From Lepisosteus oculatus (lineage: Eukaryota; Chordata; Actinopteri; Semionotiformes; Lepisosteidae), in NCBI RefSeq assembly GCF_040954835.1, contig NC_090703.1:13573001-13637000 (forward strand): a stretch of DNA of 64,000 nt. The letters run 5' to 3'. The position numbers and the translations under genes are program-made. Under the pieces are notes generated by a model. It did no database searches. It worked only from the letters and a program-made list of their open reading frames with translations, and had not been told where the DNA came from. Positions 12,461 to 22,660 of the stretch are shown one piece after another (positions within the stretch are counted from its first letter, which is position 1; the number at the start of each line of letters is the position of its first letter).

Positions 12461-14566
12461 AGACGTATCCTATTTTTAATAGTCTACCCATCTTGCAACA
12501 TAGATAAGTGAAATTCTGCTGAACATTTTCTTCAACCGTATTTGTCTTTCAATTGCATTTGTTTTAGTAAGTTACACCCGCCTTGAAACGCCTTACCAAA
12601 ACTAAAGATTGAGTGGCAAATAATAGTGTTTGTGAATTCCCAGCTCCAATTTCCCCAGTTTTTAACAGGGCAGCAGGGAGGAATAATACTTTAAAAAATG
12701 AAAGGCAATGAGATGAAGCAAACTCATAAAAGAATGGAATCTGTTTATAGAGCTTTTACTCTAATATTCGACAGTAGTGACACATCAATTATTCAGTATG
12801 TATAGCCACAAGCCTACTGTTATTCCGATCAATGAAGCTGTAATATCAGGCTTTAATAAAGGCCCTGATAAAATCTAGCTTCAGCAGTGATAAACTGTTC
12901 ACCACTAATGTGCATAAAGAATTTGCTGAACAGTCTGTATACACAGTCCCGATAATATGTTCAGCCTCATGAAATACTGTATAGAAACAACAAAATATTA
13001 TTTGTAAGCTTCACAATAATTCTTCAATTATTCACAGTGTTTCCATACCTTTGTGCTTTTGGAAAGTGTTTAAAGTCTTTTCTTTGGAATTTGGTGAGGC
13101 AATCACAGAAATGCTGGTCAAAAACCTGAAATCCCATAATTTGATGGCCCCATAAAAAAGTACATTTTCATACTTCATGCGTGATAGCCTGAGAAATGGG
13201 GATGTGTTTCCTGTTGAACTGTCATCCTTTTCTGTGCTTGAAAGGCAAAAACAGTCACTCAAGCCAGATAGACTTTTAAAGATTTTCCTCTCCAGACATA
13301 GATCTTTAGTAAAGCAAGATTAATGCCCAGCAATCCAGTTTAAACATAATCAGTTCGAATTCGGAATTGTGTCTCTATATAGCTGGAGCCCCACACCAAC
13401 ATACTTTAGATAAGATTAATATAAATTGGTATTTATTCATCTGCATTAAAATCTGCTATATAATGAGCCCTACAGTATACACTTCGCTTTTTTAAGCAAT
13501 AAACGTATTATGTTTTGTCCTATTTTCCTATTAAAAATGTAATTGACACATAATCTTTCACTGTTTTTTTTTCTTTTGTATTGTAGGCCTTTTGTATTAG
13601 TGAAGTAATTGATCACTTCCACATGTGATCTACTGCGCATTAATGTAGCTGTTGGCACAGTACGGCAGTCCCTCGGCTTGCAGGTGGGCGCCTTACAACT
13701 CTTCCGGATGAAGTCGTGTATAAAGCGACGTGGGAACCCAAGTAATGAAAAGTGCTACACAAATTGAAAGCAATTAAGGAAATAGTATTACCAACGGAAA
13801 TCATAGAATGACATGGGGATGTGCAGAGGATTGTTTTCTGATTCTGTTTTCTTAGGTCTCTCCATTGCGCAAACAAGAAACAGATCCTGACAAACTTTGT
13901 TTCCACTAACACAGTAGTTACTTGATGATTTTATTGTTTTCATTGCATAATGCCTTTCCTTTTGGACTCATCCATGCTTTCCCCAAATTTGGCTTTAGTC
14001 CCGATAGGAAATTAATAGCCTATCCTGTAATCTGACAATAAATATTGTTCTTGTTGGTCTACATAACGTAAGACTCATCAAATATTTAACACATGGCGTT
14101 TCATAGGAAGGAAGATGTCATCGCATTATCCCGATCTTTAAAAACTGACTAATGATTCCTTCCTCTCTTTCTCCCTCATTAGGTTCAAAGCTTTAAGATA
14201 GAGCCGGTATTTTGATTTCGCTGGCTGTAATGCTTCTGCTTTGATGAATAATAAATATAATACGCGTTTATGGTGTCTGGAAAGAGAAGACGGGGTAAAA
14301 CCATGAAAATCAGTTATAAATAAGAACATGACATCACCCTGTTAATGATCACTGAAGATGGATTATTGAATTGATTCGTTGCCCTTTTAACTGGCCTGGA
14401 TGTCCAGCAGTCGGCTGTTCCGTTTTGATATCCGATACTCTTTCAGTAGGTCAAAAGCGGAAAAATACAAGAGCTGATAGCGAAAGGTTCCTGTGTCAGA
14501 AGGCTACTGTCCTATGTCAACCTACAATGCTAGTGCCGGATGTAGAACAACTTTAGAAAAGGGGCC

Positions 14567-14588
14567 TTATCGATTATCTAATCGATAA
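14567..14588. promoter_or_regulatory. Perfect inverted repeat of a CUX/ONECUT-like motif
   Basis: TTATCGATTA, a 2-base spacer (TC) and TAATCGATAA form a perfect 10-base inverted repeat. ATCGATTA resembles the binding sites of CUX/ONECUT homeodomain proteins. It sits in the CpG-richer region upstream of SOCS4. Function is inferred from the motif only. Confidence 0.4.
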
Positions 14589-15339
14589 ATTAGGCTTCGA
14601 TGCTGTCTAAAAGCTTCCTCGTTTCCTTCCTAACAAGGCTTTACAAGCAGGAGACAGAAACTGGAGTCGCTTTTAATTACACAAAGGTTGTTTAGAAAAA
14701 AGATGTATATTTAATGATCTGTAAATACCACGAACCGTTATTTTCCATTTTCTCGATTGCTACGAATGTAAAAATGTTTTTGGAAATAACTCGAATGTGT
14801 CTAGAGACTCTCAGAGCGTGTGACTTAAAAGAAGATGATACAAGAGCTAGTAAAAGTAGTTTTTTCGAAGTAATCTTAGCTAAAGTCGTTTGAATGGGAA
14901 GTTGAGTGTGTGACTAGTCTTCCTATATTTGTTTAAACTCGAAAGGTGCAAGAGTGGATTCCAAGGAAAATCCAAGGAAAACAACTTCAATGGAAACTTG
15001 CTACAGTGACCATGCATTTTTAGATTTCATTTTTTTTTTCAATAAAACACAAGATAGTGTTTATTTCACGCGTGCCATTGGTCTCGTGTCCAAACGCACC
15101 TCGGTCACCCAAGGGAGGAAGGGTTATTTTATATGGGCAGTTTACTCTTAAGCAATGGCGAACTTTACACAGGCGATGCATTATGCTAAGGGGAGGGATT
15201 CCTATTACTTCAGGCTGGTGAGAAAACAATGCAGCTCCCAGCGGAATTCCTGAAGGCTTTGCCTGTCCTTTTAAAGCGAGAGAACAAGCGAGCCTGCGCC
15301 TGCGAGTCAGTCTGTCCTGCATGTTTGCTCAATCTGGGG

Positions 15340-15420
15340 CGCTAGGCGCTATTGGTCTTCTGTCGAATATAAACGGGCTGAGAACTTTTCTTTTTTTTTA
15401 AACTATAGTATATAGAAGGT
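15340..15420 (+). promoter_or_regulatory. Candidate SOCS4 promoter and noncoding first exon
   Basis: An inverted CCAAT box (ATTGG, 15351-15355) and a TATA box (TATAAA, 15368-15373) lie in a CpG-rich stretch. A good donor follows (AAG/GTAAGATG, GT at 15419-15420). Vertebrate SOCS4 genes have noncoding 5' exons spliced to one coding exon, so this fits. The distances are tight and no transcript supports it. Confidence 0.35.
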
Positions 15421-16744
15421 AAGATGTCCTTTTTTCTCTTGAAATCAATGCACGATGCGCAGTGTAAGTCATACATTATATTGTGTTTTTCTGCACAGCT
15501 TGTCATTATAATAAAAATCCTAAACTTGCGTAAAAACGTAATCCCATTAATGCTAAAATTATTCGTTTTTTTAGCAGTTCTTTATGTCTGTTTATGTTTT
15601 GTTTTATATCATAAAATGACTTCTGTACAGTCCATTTCATAATGCTTTTAAATGGCCTCTTTTAATTTTGTAAAGACAGTGAAATATATAAATAACTCTT
15701 AATACCAACTTAAACTCTGTTTAAATGTCGAACAGACACTCGACAATATTACTATATTTTACAAATATCGTACTCTGATATTTACTTAACACATTAAAAA
15801 TATTATTGACAACATTTGTGTTATTTTAAGACACTTATCGGAAAAGGTGTTTGAAGCGTATTTTATCGTGCGGAGGGTGGCCCGTTTATTTCAACTTGTA
15901 CATGTCCGGGCATGGTAGCGGTACTACAGCAAGCAGTATGCCAATTATACATCGCACGCTTTTGACTTCAGATTTATCTTTTTAACGAAGCGTTTATGAG
16001 TGAAGTATTGAAGCAACGCTTCAAGAAAAGATTTCGATAAAATACTTAAAATTGCGAAGTGAAGCACTTTCCAGTAACCTCCATTGTTAAATTTCGCAGA
16101 CGCTCGGTGTGTCATATCCCTTCCTATTCCCACTGGGTCTAACTGAAGGAGCTCAGGAACTAATTTCCTTTCGCATTTTCCCACAGACTGAAGAAGCAAA
16201 TCCTATTGGGATTATATGAATGTGGAAAATTACTGCACTGTTTCAGACTGGGAAATCTAACCAGAACTGCTGACCTACAGTACTAACACGAGCTTCATTT
16301 AACTGTCACAACTAGTTACTGGTAAGTGTAATCACAGAAAGAAAACGTTTCTTCTTCCGAGGTATTTTCTTTGCTAGCTGAATTTTCATTAATTGTATTA
16401 TTCAAACCATTGCAAAACTCAAGGGGTCACAGCACGGAAAAAGCGAGCTTGGCAACGTCTTATATTAAGCAACAGCTAAAAGCAGGCTGTTTGAACTTTT
16501 GTGAAGTGTAACAACATTTTTATAAAAAAAAAGATAGGGTGCAGGGTGAAAAGGAACTTGAGTACCTTGTTGTCCTAAGTTTCAGTCTGTGAAAAGGGGA
16601 AAGGCAGATGTGACAATATAAAACCACACCAGAGAACAGAAAGATAATCTCTGTATTGTAAACACAAACCTGAACTGCCCTCCAAAGGTAAATCTATTGC
16701 TGATCAGAGCCAGGGCAATTTACCCAGTAAACATGTGGCTGTAG

Positions 16745-17246
16745 CCAGCAGCCATATCACCCTGCAGCTCTCAACTGGCAGCCCACTGAAGCTAAGCAGG
16801 GTTGACCCTGGTCAGTACCTGGATGGGAGACCTTCTGGGAAGCTATGGTTGCTGCTGGAAGTGGTGTAAGTGGGATCAATGGGGGGAGCCCACCCTGCGG
16901 TCTGTGTGGGTCCTAATGCCCCGGTATAGTGGCTGGGACACTCCACTGTAGTGGGTGCCGTCTTTCGGGATGAGACATTAAACCGAGGTCCTGACTCTCA
17001 GTGGTCATTAAAGCATTTCTCGATAAGAGTAGGGAGTTATCCTGGTGTCTGGGCCAAATTTACCTCCTAGGCTTTTACCGTGGCCTCCAAATTGTCATCA
17101 TGTATGATTGGCTTGCTCTGCGATGGACTGGCGCCCCATCCAGGGTGTACCCTGCCTTGCGCTCGTTGCTTGCTGGGTAGGCTCTGGCTTCCTGCGACAC
17201 CGTAGGGTATAAAGCGGTTTGGCAAATGACATGACTTGACATGACC
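16745..17246 (+). mobile_element. Full-length 5S-rRNA-derived SINE (SINE3 type) with target-site duplication
   Basis: The head copies a 5S rRNA gene: GCCATATCACCCTG, then GAAGCTAAGCAGGGT (A-box region) and GTACCTGGATGGGAGACC (C-box). The body continues with CTTTCGGGATGAGACATTAAA, GAGGTCCTGACTCTCAGTGG and a TGGCCTCC block. It ends in the V-SINE-like tail GATGGACTGGCGCCCCATCC with AAAGCGGTTTGGCAAATGAC and short ACATGACTTG repeats. An 11-base target-site duplication, TGTGGCTGTAG, flanks it (16734-16744 and 17247-17257). Confidence 0.85.
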
Positions 17247-17376
17247 TGTGGCTGTAGTTGTATCATTGTGTCTGTAGAACGATCGAAATCTGTTGCCCAT
17301 GAAGGGTTTGCAGATGACATACTGATCTTTTTTACCATTTGGCTCAGTTATAGTTTGGTGTCGCCCCCCCGCACAC

Positions 17377-17393
17377 ACACACACACACACACA
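17377..17393. repeat. (CA)n microsatellite
   Basis: This short uninterrupted CA tract follows a C-run, between the SINE and the SOCS4 coding exon. It is probably intronic. Confidence 0.8.
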
Positions 17394-17445
17394 GACAGCA
17401 GTGCTTTGTGTTAATGGCAGCTCTGTGACCTCCAGCAGGGCGGAG

Positions 17446-18600
17446 ATGTCCGAAAAGAAGGCCTGGAGTGCAGACGCACGGCCCAAGTGTAACCGCAGCA
17501 GGAGCGCGGACAGCTACGCCTGGAGCAGCAAGAAACGTTCGCGAGGAGCCCGCAACGAGCCCGCCCCGGGCGCCGCGGAGGGGGAGGAGCCGGGGCACGT
17601 GGGCCGCTCGGCTTCCTGCCCCCGCAGGCACAGGGAGACGAGGTGCAGCTGCTCCCCGGCCGGCGACGGCGACTGCGAGCGGCCCTCCTGTCGCAAAGCC
17701 CTGTCCAGGCGTTCCCTCAGGCAGAAGTTCCAGGATGCGGTGGGCCAGTGTTTCCCCATCCGCTCTCATCACCACCACCACCACCACCACCCGGCTGGCA
17801 CCTCCCGGGTGCTCTCCGTGCAGCTCTGGTCCAAGCGCAAGATCCACGTGTCGGAGCTCATGCAGGACAAGTGCCCCTTTTCCCCCAAGTCGGAGCTGGC
17901 CCACTGCTGGCACCTGATCAAGAAGCAAGGCAGCCTGAAGGGTGTGGAGGCTGAGCAGAAAGACGGGCCGGGCTCGGCGTCCCCTCCGGCTCTCATTTCC
18001 TGGGAGGAGATCCGTCTGCCGAGGTCGCAGGGAGGAGGGGAGGGAAGCCTTGAAGAATGGGATCTGAGCCTGAGGCCTGAGGCAGGCCCGGACTCCCCCC
18101 CGCCGGGCTCCATGCATTGCCTGGTGCCCGACCTCCTCCAGATTAACAACAGCCCGTGCTACTGGGGAGTTCTGGACCGCTACGAGGCGGAGGAGCTCCT
18201 GGAGGGGCAGCCGGAGGGGACCTTCCTGCTGAGGGACTCGGCCCAGGAGGAGTTCCTCTTCTCCGTCAGCTTCCGCCGCTACAGCCGCTCCCTCCACGCC
18301 CGCATCGAGCAGAGCGGCAAGCGCTTCAGCTTCGACGGCCGGGACCCCTGCGTGTACCGGGACCCCAGCGTCACGGGGCTGCTCCGGCACTACAGCGACC
18401 CGGCCACCTGCCTCTTCTTTGAGCCCCTGCTCTCCCGGCCCCTGCCCCGCAACTTCCCCTTCCCTCTGCAGCACCTGTGCAGGGCCGTCATCTGCAGCTG
18501 CACCACCTACCAGGGCATCGACGGCCTGCCCTTGCCCACCTCCCTGCAGGACTACCTGCGACAGTACCACTATAAATGCAGCGGGGCCTCTGCAGTATGA
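17446..18600 (+). CDS. SOCS4: Suppressor of cytokine signaling 4
   Basis: This is an SH2/SOCS-box adaptor that recruits Elongin B/C-Cullin 5 ubiquitin ligase to phosphotyrosine targets; in the family it is linked to EGF-receptor and cytokine signalling. One uninterrupted exon encodes 384 residues. I chose the ATG at 17446 because MSEKK followed by DARPK and RSRSAD matches the vertebrate N-terminus. A plausible acceptor, CTCCAG, lies 11 bases upstream. Conserved segments: SLRQKFQDAVGQCFPI (about 90-105), SKRKIHVSELMQDKCPF (about 130-150), HCLVPDLLQIN (about 224-234), SH2 from CYWGV (238) with FLLRDS Arg at 263, and SOCS box PLQHLCRAVICSC with LPLP (about 340-379). Oddities are an eight-histidine run (108-115), a shortened centre, a divergent tail after YHYK, and much higher GC than its surroundings. 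SOCS5 is less likely because its N-terminus differs. Confidence 0.93.
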   Translation: MSEKKAWSADARPKCNRSRSADSYAWSSKKRSRGARNEPAPGAAEGEEPGHVGRSASCPRRHRETRCSCSPAGDGDCERPSCRKALSRRSLRQKFQDAVGQCFPIRSHHHHHHHHPAGTSRVLSVQLWSKRKIHVSELMQDKCPFSPKSELAHCWHLIKKQGSLKGVEAEQKDGPGSASPPALISWEEIRLPRSQGGGEGSLEEWDLSLRPEAGPDSPPPGSMHCLVPDLLQINNSPCYWGVLDRYEAEELLEGQPEGTFLLRDSAQEEFLFSVSFRRYSRSLHARIEQSGKRFSFDGRDPCVYRDPSVTGLLRHYSDPATCLFFEPLLSRPLPRNFPFPLQHLCRAVICSCTTYQGIDGLPLPTSLQDYLRQYHYKCSGASAV

Positions 18601-19930
18601 CAGACCCAGGGCCGCTGGCGTTATCCCAGCAGTTCGCGTGTCAACGCTGGCCGTTTTCACTGGACAGGGACCCTTTGACGAGAAACGGCATCGGCAGAGA
18701 TGGGATTGGAGACAGTAGCAGAAAGCAGACCCTTACACTACAGCTCAGGGTGCCAGTTACAGGGGTACATGTCAAGCCACACTGTTGGACATTTTTGTTT
18801 TTGGACGCATGGTAGCAGTTATTTCCTGCTCTGATAGGAAGATTACAGCTCGACACAGGATTTTGCTTTTCCTGGACAGTTTTACACTCACCCACTGGTT
18901 ACTGGCTGCTCTGGGAACCTGGCCCATCTGCCCAAATTGGAAATTGGACAACTGCACTATCCTCAAGATTCCTCCTACAGGTATAGACTGACGGCAGGAC
19001 AGACTCCGAACTGAATTGACTGACACGATAAACCGTGAACATGAATTGCTCATTCACAAGTTTATGTTAGGTTGGCTGTTATGTTGCCTTTCAAGGTGTT
19101 ATTGCGATTAGAGCCAGCAGATGTCACTTTATCGAATTGAAATGTTAAAAAAAGACTTGTACAGTGTTGATGGGTTGGATAAAAGCCATAATATATTAAT
19201 TGTTCTTTTTATTTAACTTATTTATTACATTATTTTATTTTTGTCAGTTTCAGTCTTGGTCACACAAAGCCCTGGCTTGATTAAATATCTATAAAAAATC
19301 TGTTATCCTCTTTTTTAACAGATATTAAAACCTTTGCTAACACATTTGTTCCGAACCGTCTGTTAGCTCTGCGGCATTATTGACTCAATGCATAAAAACA
19401 CTAAAATACTTTTAATAAAAATGCATATTTACATCATAACATTATGAAGATACTTCAGGTTTTAGACACTTGATTACTGCTGCAGTGCAAATTCAGAATT
19501 CCCAGATAATACTAATTAAAAATGAAAATTAAATTCATAAATAGAAGTAACTGTCAATAGCTAGGGCTTAATACATTATCCTTGTCTCCTAATAAGGAGC
19601 TTATGTTCAGATATATTTTATTCCTTATAGACAGCTTTCCTCCTATTCTGGTTTTCATAACCCAAAGGCAAGTTAATGGTATAGAAAGGTTTTCAGCCTT
19701 AAAAGGGAAAAGGCTTATTATAGAGGGCAGCTTTCTATTTCTGTAAAATGAACCTGACAGATAGTAAATGCATAGCAAAAGAATTGATTTTTTGGCCTCA
19801 GTTCATAAATGTTTAATGACTTAAGGTAAAATAAGCAATTCTGCATATACCCTTGTGAACTGATTTTATACTTGCCCAATTGTTTGGTTGTCCAAATAAA
19901 TGTTTGTAAATATCTTTTTAAGTAATAAAA
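18601..19930 (+). other. SOCS4 3' untranslated region (presumed)
   Basis: No coding signal follows the stop. GC content falls back to the local level by about 19.0 kb. AATAAA signals occur at 19414-19419, 19895-19900 and 19924-19929; any of these could end the transcript. Confidence 0.45.
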
Positions 19931-21780
19931 AAGGGTTTCAGAAGTTTGCGATTCATCTGCATTTCATTGTTAAAAATCGAAACAATGGCTGTCTTCCACT
20001 GTGACGTGTGCTAAATTCTGACCTTTTGAAGCTGTTTACTGATATTTATTAGTGCCCAACTGTAGAAGTGGAGTCTGGCTGGAGAGCAGAGAGACATATT
20101 AATTGATCTGCACCAACCACAGAAATGAAATATTTATGCCTATGTATTGACCAAGTTATAACTCCATTGTCCTTCTCATCCAGCGCCCTGCCTCATGTTA
20201 TAGTATAGTGCGGTATTGTGTACAATGAATCAAGCCAGTGTGGCTGCACATACAGTGAAGCTCATGATTTTCTGCAGATCTAAAGTCCAAACCTTCTGGC
20301 TGAATGGGGTCCTGAAAGAGCAGAATAAGACAACTAGATATCAGACAGAAGAACTGCCTTACAACAACAGTAACACCAGCAGAAATAATTGCACTTCTAG
20401 ATTTTCAGTGTTTTTGGAAGCAGATCTGCTACTAGAAATTCCCCTTTATCCTTTTAGTTTTGTATTTAATTTTGAAAATGACCTTGTAGGCTGTGATGCA
20501 CTGGATTGCTCCATCTTGCATCCTTGTCTAAAGCAATTTAACACCTTGCTCTTCATAATATGTGGCTTGAAAGCAGTATTCTAAGATTTGCAGTGCCACT
20601 GTCCACAAGACACTTAAAAGATCATTGAAAAATAAATTAGAGACCCCAACAGCATTAGGCCCTTTCATGTTTTTTTCGTTGTTAGGTAGGATAGTGAGAA
20701 TATTTGTCTCGACCTGGGTGTCTGCTGTATATCTGCTGAAGCTTTCTGCATGTGTGAGCTGTATGTGAAAAACAGCTACAGTAAGTGCAATCAGTTTTTA
20801 CAAAATTAAAACTTACCTATGACCTGTCAATAGTGAGTCAATTTTTACAACACGTTTCATAGCCACAAAGCAATTGAATGGTAACTTCTAAATAATAAAT
20901 GGATAACAAATAGTGTTAAATTATGCATTATTTACAACAGATAAGGTCCCTGTAATGCACATGTCTGATCAGGGTGCAACCGTCAATATGGCACAATAAT
21001 AAAAAATACATCTTAGTTCAAAAAAGTAAACTCTGCATCATATGAGATGGATGTTTTCAGAATACTGGAATATACATATCTTCAAACAGGTTATAGAACT
21101 GTGATAATGTTCCACATAACACATCCCAATCTAGTAATTTGGTGTTGTGCTTTTGAATATTTGTGATATTACAATATTTATAATATTACAGGAGATAAAG
21201 TACTGTAGTAAAGCTGGAGGATTCTACTATTTGGTGGAAATTAATTTGGTGCTTATTTGAATGACGGCCATTTTCACCGAGCAACGCGCCTTTCGTTAGT
21301 TTACGCATATAATGACGGATAAACAGCGACGCCTACCGTTACATGAAGAAAGTACAGTACCCCTACAGCAAATTTCACTTGGGTCGGAAAACCCAGGACT
21401 GGGAGCTGGGTGATGCTTTAAATCCCCATAAAACTGGAAAGATTTCGCCAACGAGGAGCAGAGTATTTTTATTATATCAGTCAGTAGTCAATAAGAATAG
21501 AGTTTAGAATTATTAATTTCAATGCAGTTGTAAGTTGATTTGTCGATCAATAAGTTATATTATCATTATTCGTTGTTTTTATGATGTTTATATCGTTTAG
21601 CTTTAAACTCAGCACCCAGATGAATATGAATATCCTTAACACTCAGTCCGCTAGTCTTCTCTGCAGATACCAAGTTAAACGGGGAAAACAAAATCCAGTC
21701 TCAAAAACTGAGATGTATATTAAATATGTATTTATTTTAACAAACGCTAATTGTTATTAATGTATCAAGCAACGTATCCT
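19931..21780. other. SOCS4-WDHD1 intergenic DNA
   Basis: This is AT-rich DNA without exon-like frames. CpG frequency rises from about 21,240 towards the WDHD1 promoter. I see no recognisable repeat family here. Confidence 0.4.
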
Positions 21781-21824
21781 AAAGACAAAAACGAAGAGTG
21801 CTGCGACAATAACCCCTTTTTTTC

Positions 21825-21948
21825 AAGGGGGCGGTGTCGACGTGGAGTGACGTAGTTGGCGGGAAACCTGAAGCTGTTTCCTTTTCATGCTGCGCGGGAG
21901 CTGGAAAAGCAGATGTATTGTTGTAGACGTATTTAATTTGAAAATCTG
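21825..21948 (+). promoter_or_regulatory. WDHD1 promoter and noncoding exon 1
   Basis: A GC box (GGGGCGG, 21828-21834), a CRE-like TGACGTA (21848-21854) and an E2F-type site, TTGGCGGGAAA (21856-21866), lie within 40 bases. Noncoding exon 1 follows and ends at 21948 with donor CTG/GTAAGT. E2F plus CRE fits an S-phase replication gene. The start of transcription is not visible exactly. Confidence 0.7.
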
Positions 21949-22660
21949 GTAAGTGCCTGCTTATTTTAATTTTGAACTTTCATAAAATGTACGTGTGAGC
22001 AGCACTTGTTGTAAACGAAGCAAAATAAATCTGTGCTTTTAATGAATGCTCTGTATTGGATGTTCCTGCGCTCAGAGATCTGTCAAGGTTTTTTAAATAT
22101 AACTCTACACAGTGCGTGGTCTGAATAAAAAATCTATTGAGATTGTAAAGTTAGCTAATGCTGTGATGGTTTTGTAACTGATACGATTTTGGGAGTTCCG
22201 AAGCTAATGATGAAAGCGATATAAATACGTTCCTTATTGTAACATTCAGAGATCTATATAAACACTGTTTTCCTGTTTGTTGGTCTGTGTAAAGAAGACG
22301 GAAACACTTCTCGTTATTGCTGTATCAGAAGCTGTAACAAGTGAGAGCGTCTAACGTAAGCTCATTTCGTTTAATACAAGGTAGCCTAGTACAGTCACTT
22401 CAAATCGGCAGTATGCAAGTAATCTTTTCACGATCAGTTTTGCCTGTAGAAAATCCCAACAACGCAGTAAACATTGCAAGTGATTCAAAAAAAATAAAGT
22501 ACTGTATATGCGAGCTTTAAATATCAAACTGTCCAGTCGTAATTTTTATTGTCTGTGGGGAAAAAAGGGAATAAGAAAGTAAGGAAATGCACGCTGAAAA
22601 CCAGGAACTGTGCAAGTGAGATTTGTGGGTTTTTTCCTAGTACGTTTTGGAAGCCGGAGC

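Larger units (their letters stand above)
5691..15300. other. Gene-free interval between GNPNAT1 and SOCS4
   Basis: Apart from the repeats listed separately, I see no exon-like reading frame, RNA gene or CpG-dense promoter until about 13.6 kb. From about 13.6 to 16.5 kb CpG dinucleotides become noticeably more frequent, which suggests an unmethylated regulatory region for SOCS4. Confidence 0.4.

Noticed and set aside
16745-16865. Functional 5S rRNA gene
   Set aside because: The 5S match is partial and diverged and continues into a SINE body and tail with a target-site duplication, so it is a retroposon head.
17401-17445. 15-residue N-terminal extension of SOCS4
   Set aside because: It would need a GTG start. 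The ATG at 17446 matches the family start, and a plausible splice acceptor lies between the two.
17344-18660. 438-residue open frame on the minus strand
   Set aside because: It is the antisense shadow of the GC-rich SOCS4 exon. It has no known domains, and GC-rich coding DNA commonly lacks stops on the other strand.
20216-20584. 122-residue frame between SOCS4 and WDHD1
   Set aside because: The composition is unlike a protein, there is no known motif and there are no flanking splice sites; it looks like a chance frame.
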